The position numbers and the translations under genes were made by a program. A DNA stretch of 64,000 bases, from contig OZ242360.1 in the NCBI GenBank assembly GCA_965208775.1, positions 682,001 through 746,000 of the forward strand, given 5' to 3'. The notes below the pieces were generated by a model. The model did not search any database. It was not told the origin of the DNA and was given only the letters and a program-made list of their open reading frames with translations. The DNA is from JAPOVO01 sp026708165. GTDB lineage: Bacteria; Chloroflexota; UBA11872; VXNJ01. Positions 63,331 to 64,000 of the stretch are shown here, piece after piece (within the stretch, counting starts at the first letter, position 1; each line of letters begins with the position of its first letter).

Positions 63331-64000
63331 TCAAGCCTGCCCCACGACAACCAGGGATTGTCCAAACGGCGGACTAACGACGTCCTCAACGCGCCGCAGC
63401 ACGGGAACGACAAGACGGTCGAAAACGTGCGCCTGCGCGTTGACCGAACCGGCGTTCAGGTCGCTCGTTTTCAGAATCGACCCGTTGACGTACCAGGCAA
63501 TGGCGCCGAGCAGATTGACATACCGGGCTCGAACGATGGTAAAGCCAGAGTCCCGAAGAAGCGACGATAGCCCCCTTCGAGAATAGCGGCGGTGATGCCC
63601 CGCCGCCCGGTCAAGCGCCCCAAGCAATAGGGGATGAGCAGGCACGATCAAAAGGACACGGCCTCCGGTAGGCGCAAGAATCTCTCTCATGTTGCGGATC
63701 GCCGTTTCGTCATTCTCGATGTGCTCAAGGACGTTCGAACTGACGATAGTGTCAAATCCCCGTCCCCTAAGCTCGGAGACTCCAGTGGAGTCTGCAACAT
63801 CGGCAACGATCGTCTCAACGTTCACGCCATCGAGACGCCCTGTTAGCAGCTCAAGCGCTTCGCTCGAAATGTCGAGCGCGGTCACTTGAGAGCGTCTCGC
63901 GAGAAACCGCGTCAGATTGCCGCTCCCGGCGCCTACTTCGAGGACTCGGACTCCCACGAAATCTTCGATCAGGCTGAACATCCAGGCGTGATATCTCGAC
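63331..64000 (-). CDS. class I SAM-dependent methyltransferase, N-terminus cut by window edge
   Basis: At least 223 residues; the frame stays open to the edge ('SRYHAWMFSLIEDF' precedes the first ATG at 63981). Motif I is 'VRVLEVGAGSGNL' and motif IV 'VSSNVLEHIEND'. The C-terminal third is the lid seen in sugar or lipid methyltransferases. Its pairing with the GT2 gene copies the methyltransferase-glycosyltransferase pair of the first glycan locus. Confidence 0.88.
   Translation of the reverse strand, partial: SRYHAWMFSLIEDFVGVRVLEVGAGSGNLTRFLARRSQVTALDISSEALELLTGRLDGVNVETIVADVADSTGVSELRGRGFDTIVSSNVLEHIENDETAIRNMREILAPTGGRVLLIVPAHPLLLGALDRAAGHHRRYSRRGLSSLLRDSGFTIVRARYVNLLGAIAWYVNGSILKTSDLNAGSVNAQAHVFDRLVVPVLRRVEDVVSPPFGQSLVVVGQA

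Overview
The window reads as a piece of a free-living or host-associated Chloroflexota genome, most like the SAR202/Dehalococcoidia side of that phylum. No marker gene fixes this. It rests on style: moderately high GC, ABC solute-binding lipoproteins with a long Val/Glu/Lys-rich stalk after the lipid cysteine, Thr/Pro-linker lipoproteins carrying leucine-rich or ankyrin repeats, a DUF951 protein beside pyrF, and many catabolic oxidoreductases, sulfatase-like and PhyH-like enzymes. There is no rRNA, phage, insertion sequence or CRISPR array. Three tRNA genes (Val-GAC, Leu-CAA, Trp-CCA) are present, all with encoded CCA.

Layout. 0-4.2 kb (minus strand): a carbohydrate-type ABC importer (binding lipoprotein, then two permeases) followed by an alpha/beta hydrolase cut by the window edge; a strong hairpin separates the binding-protein gene from the permeases. 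4.4-7.8 kb: a DUF1761 membrane protein, a membrane-anchored alpha/beta hydrolase and a Rieske protein with a long helical C-terminal region. 7.9-17.2 kb: a catabolic block (ceramidase-like protein, DegT-type PLP enzyme, sulfatase, then a plus-strand run of DUF1932 dehydrogenase, RraA-like aldolase, SDR and M20 hydrolase, then a sugar-phosphate isomerase-like protein on the other strand). 17.2-25.2 kb: a family-3 binding lipoprotein, a second ABC importer whose binding-protein gene faces its permeases, and a PhyH-PhyH-class V PLP triad.

25.3-32.4 kb and 58.1-64 kb are two cell-surface glycan loci of similar plan: methyltransferase plus glycosyltransferase on the minus strand and GT-C-like or beta-domain membrane proteins on the plus strand. 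Between them lie a ferredoxin, a pterin dehydratase, and an envelope-protein stretch (33.4-38.2 kb) with two LRR proteins around an exported Met/Asp repeat protein. A tight four-gene operon follows (two DUF1538 membrane proteins, a PII-like protein, a CBS protein; 38.5-40.8 kb). Then come tRNA-Val, DUF951, pyrF, a broken phosphotransferase gene, a tiny LysM protein and two tRNAs.

44-57.5 kb holds single genes: methyltransferase, EEP-fold hydrolase, 2-hydroxyacid dehydrogenase, two MFS transporters around a polysaccharide deacetylase, a VapBC-type toxin-antitoxin pair with a palindromic operator candidate, an ankyrin lipoprotein, a GNAT, an orphan nuclease-like protein, a Gfo/Idh/MocA dehydrogenase and a beta-propeller-like glycosidase relative.

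Taken together the region looks like accessory metabolism for scavenging modified carbohydrates and organic acids, plus surface glycan assembly. The best candidates for something undescribed are the DUF1538/PII/CBS operon, the Met/Asp repeat protein with its possible structured leader, and the two mirrored glycan loci. All functions are inferred by reading the sequence; no search was run.
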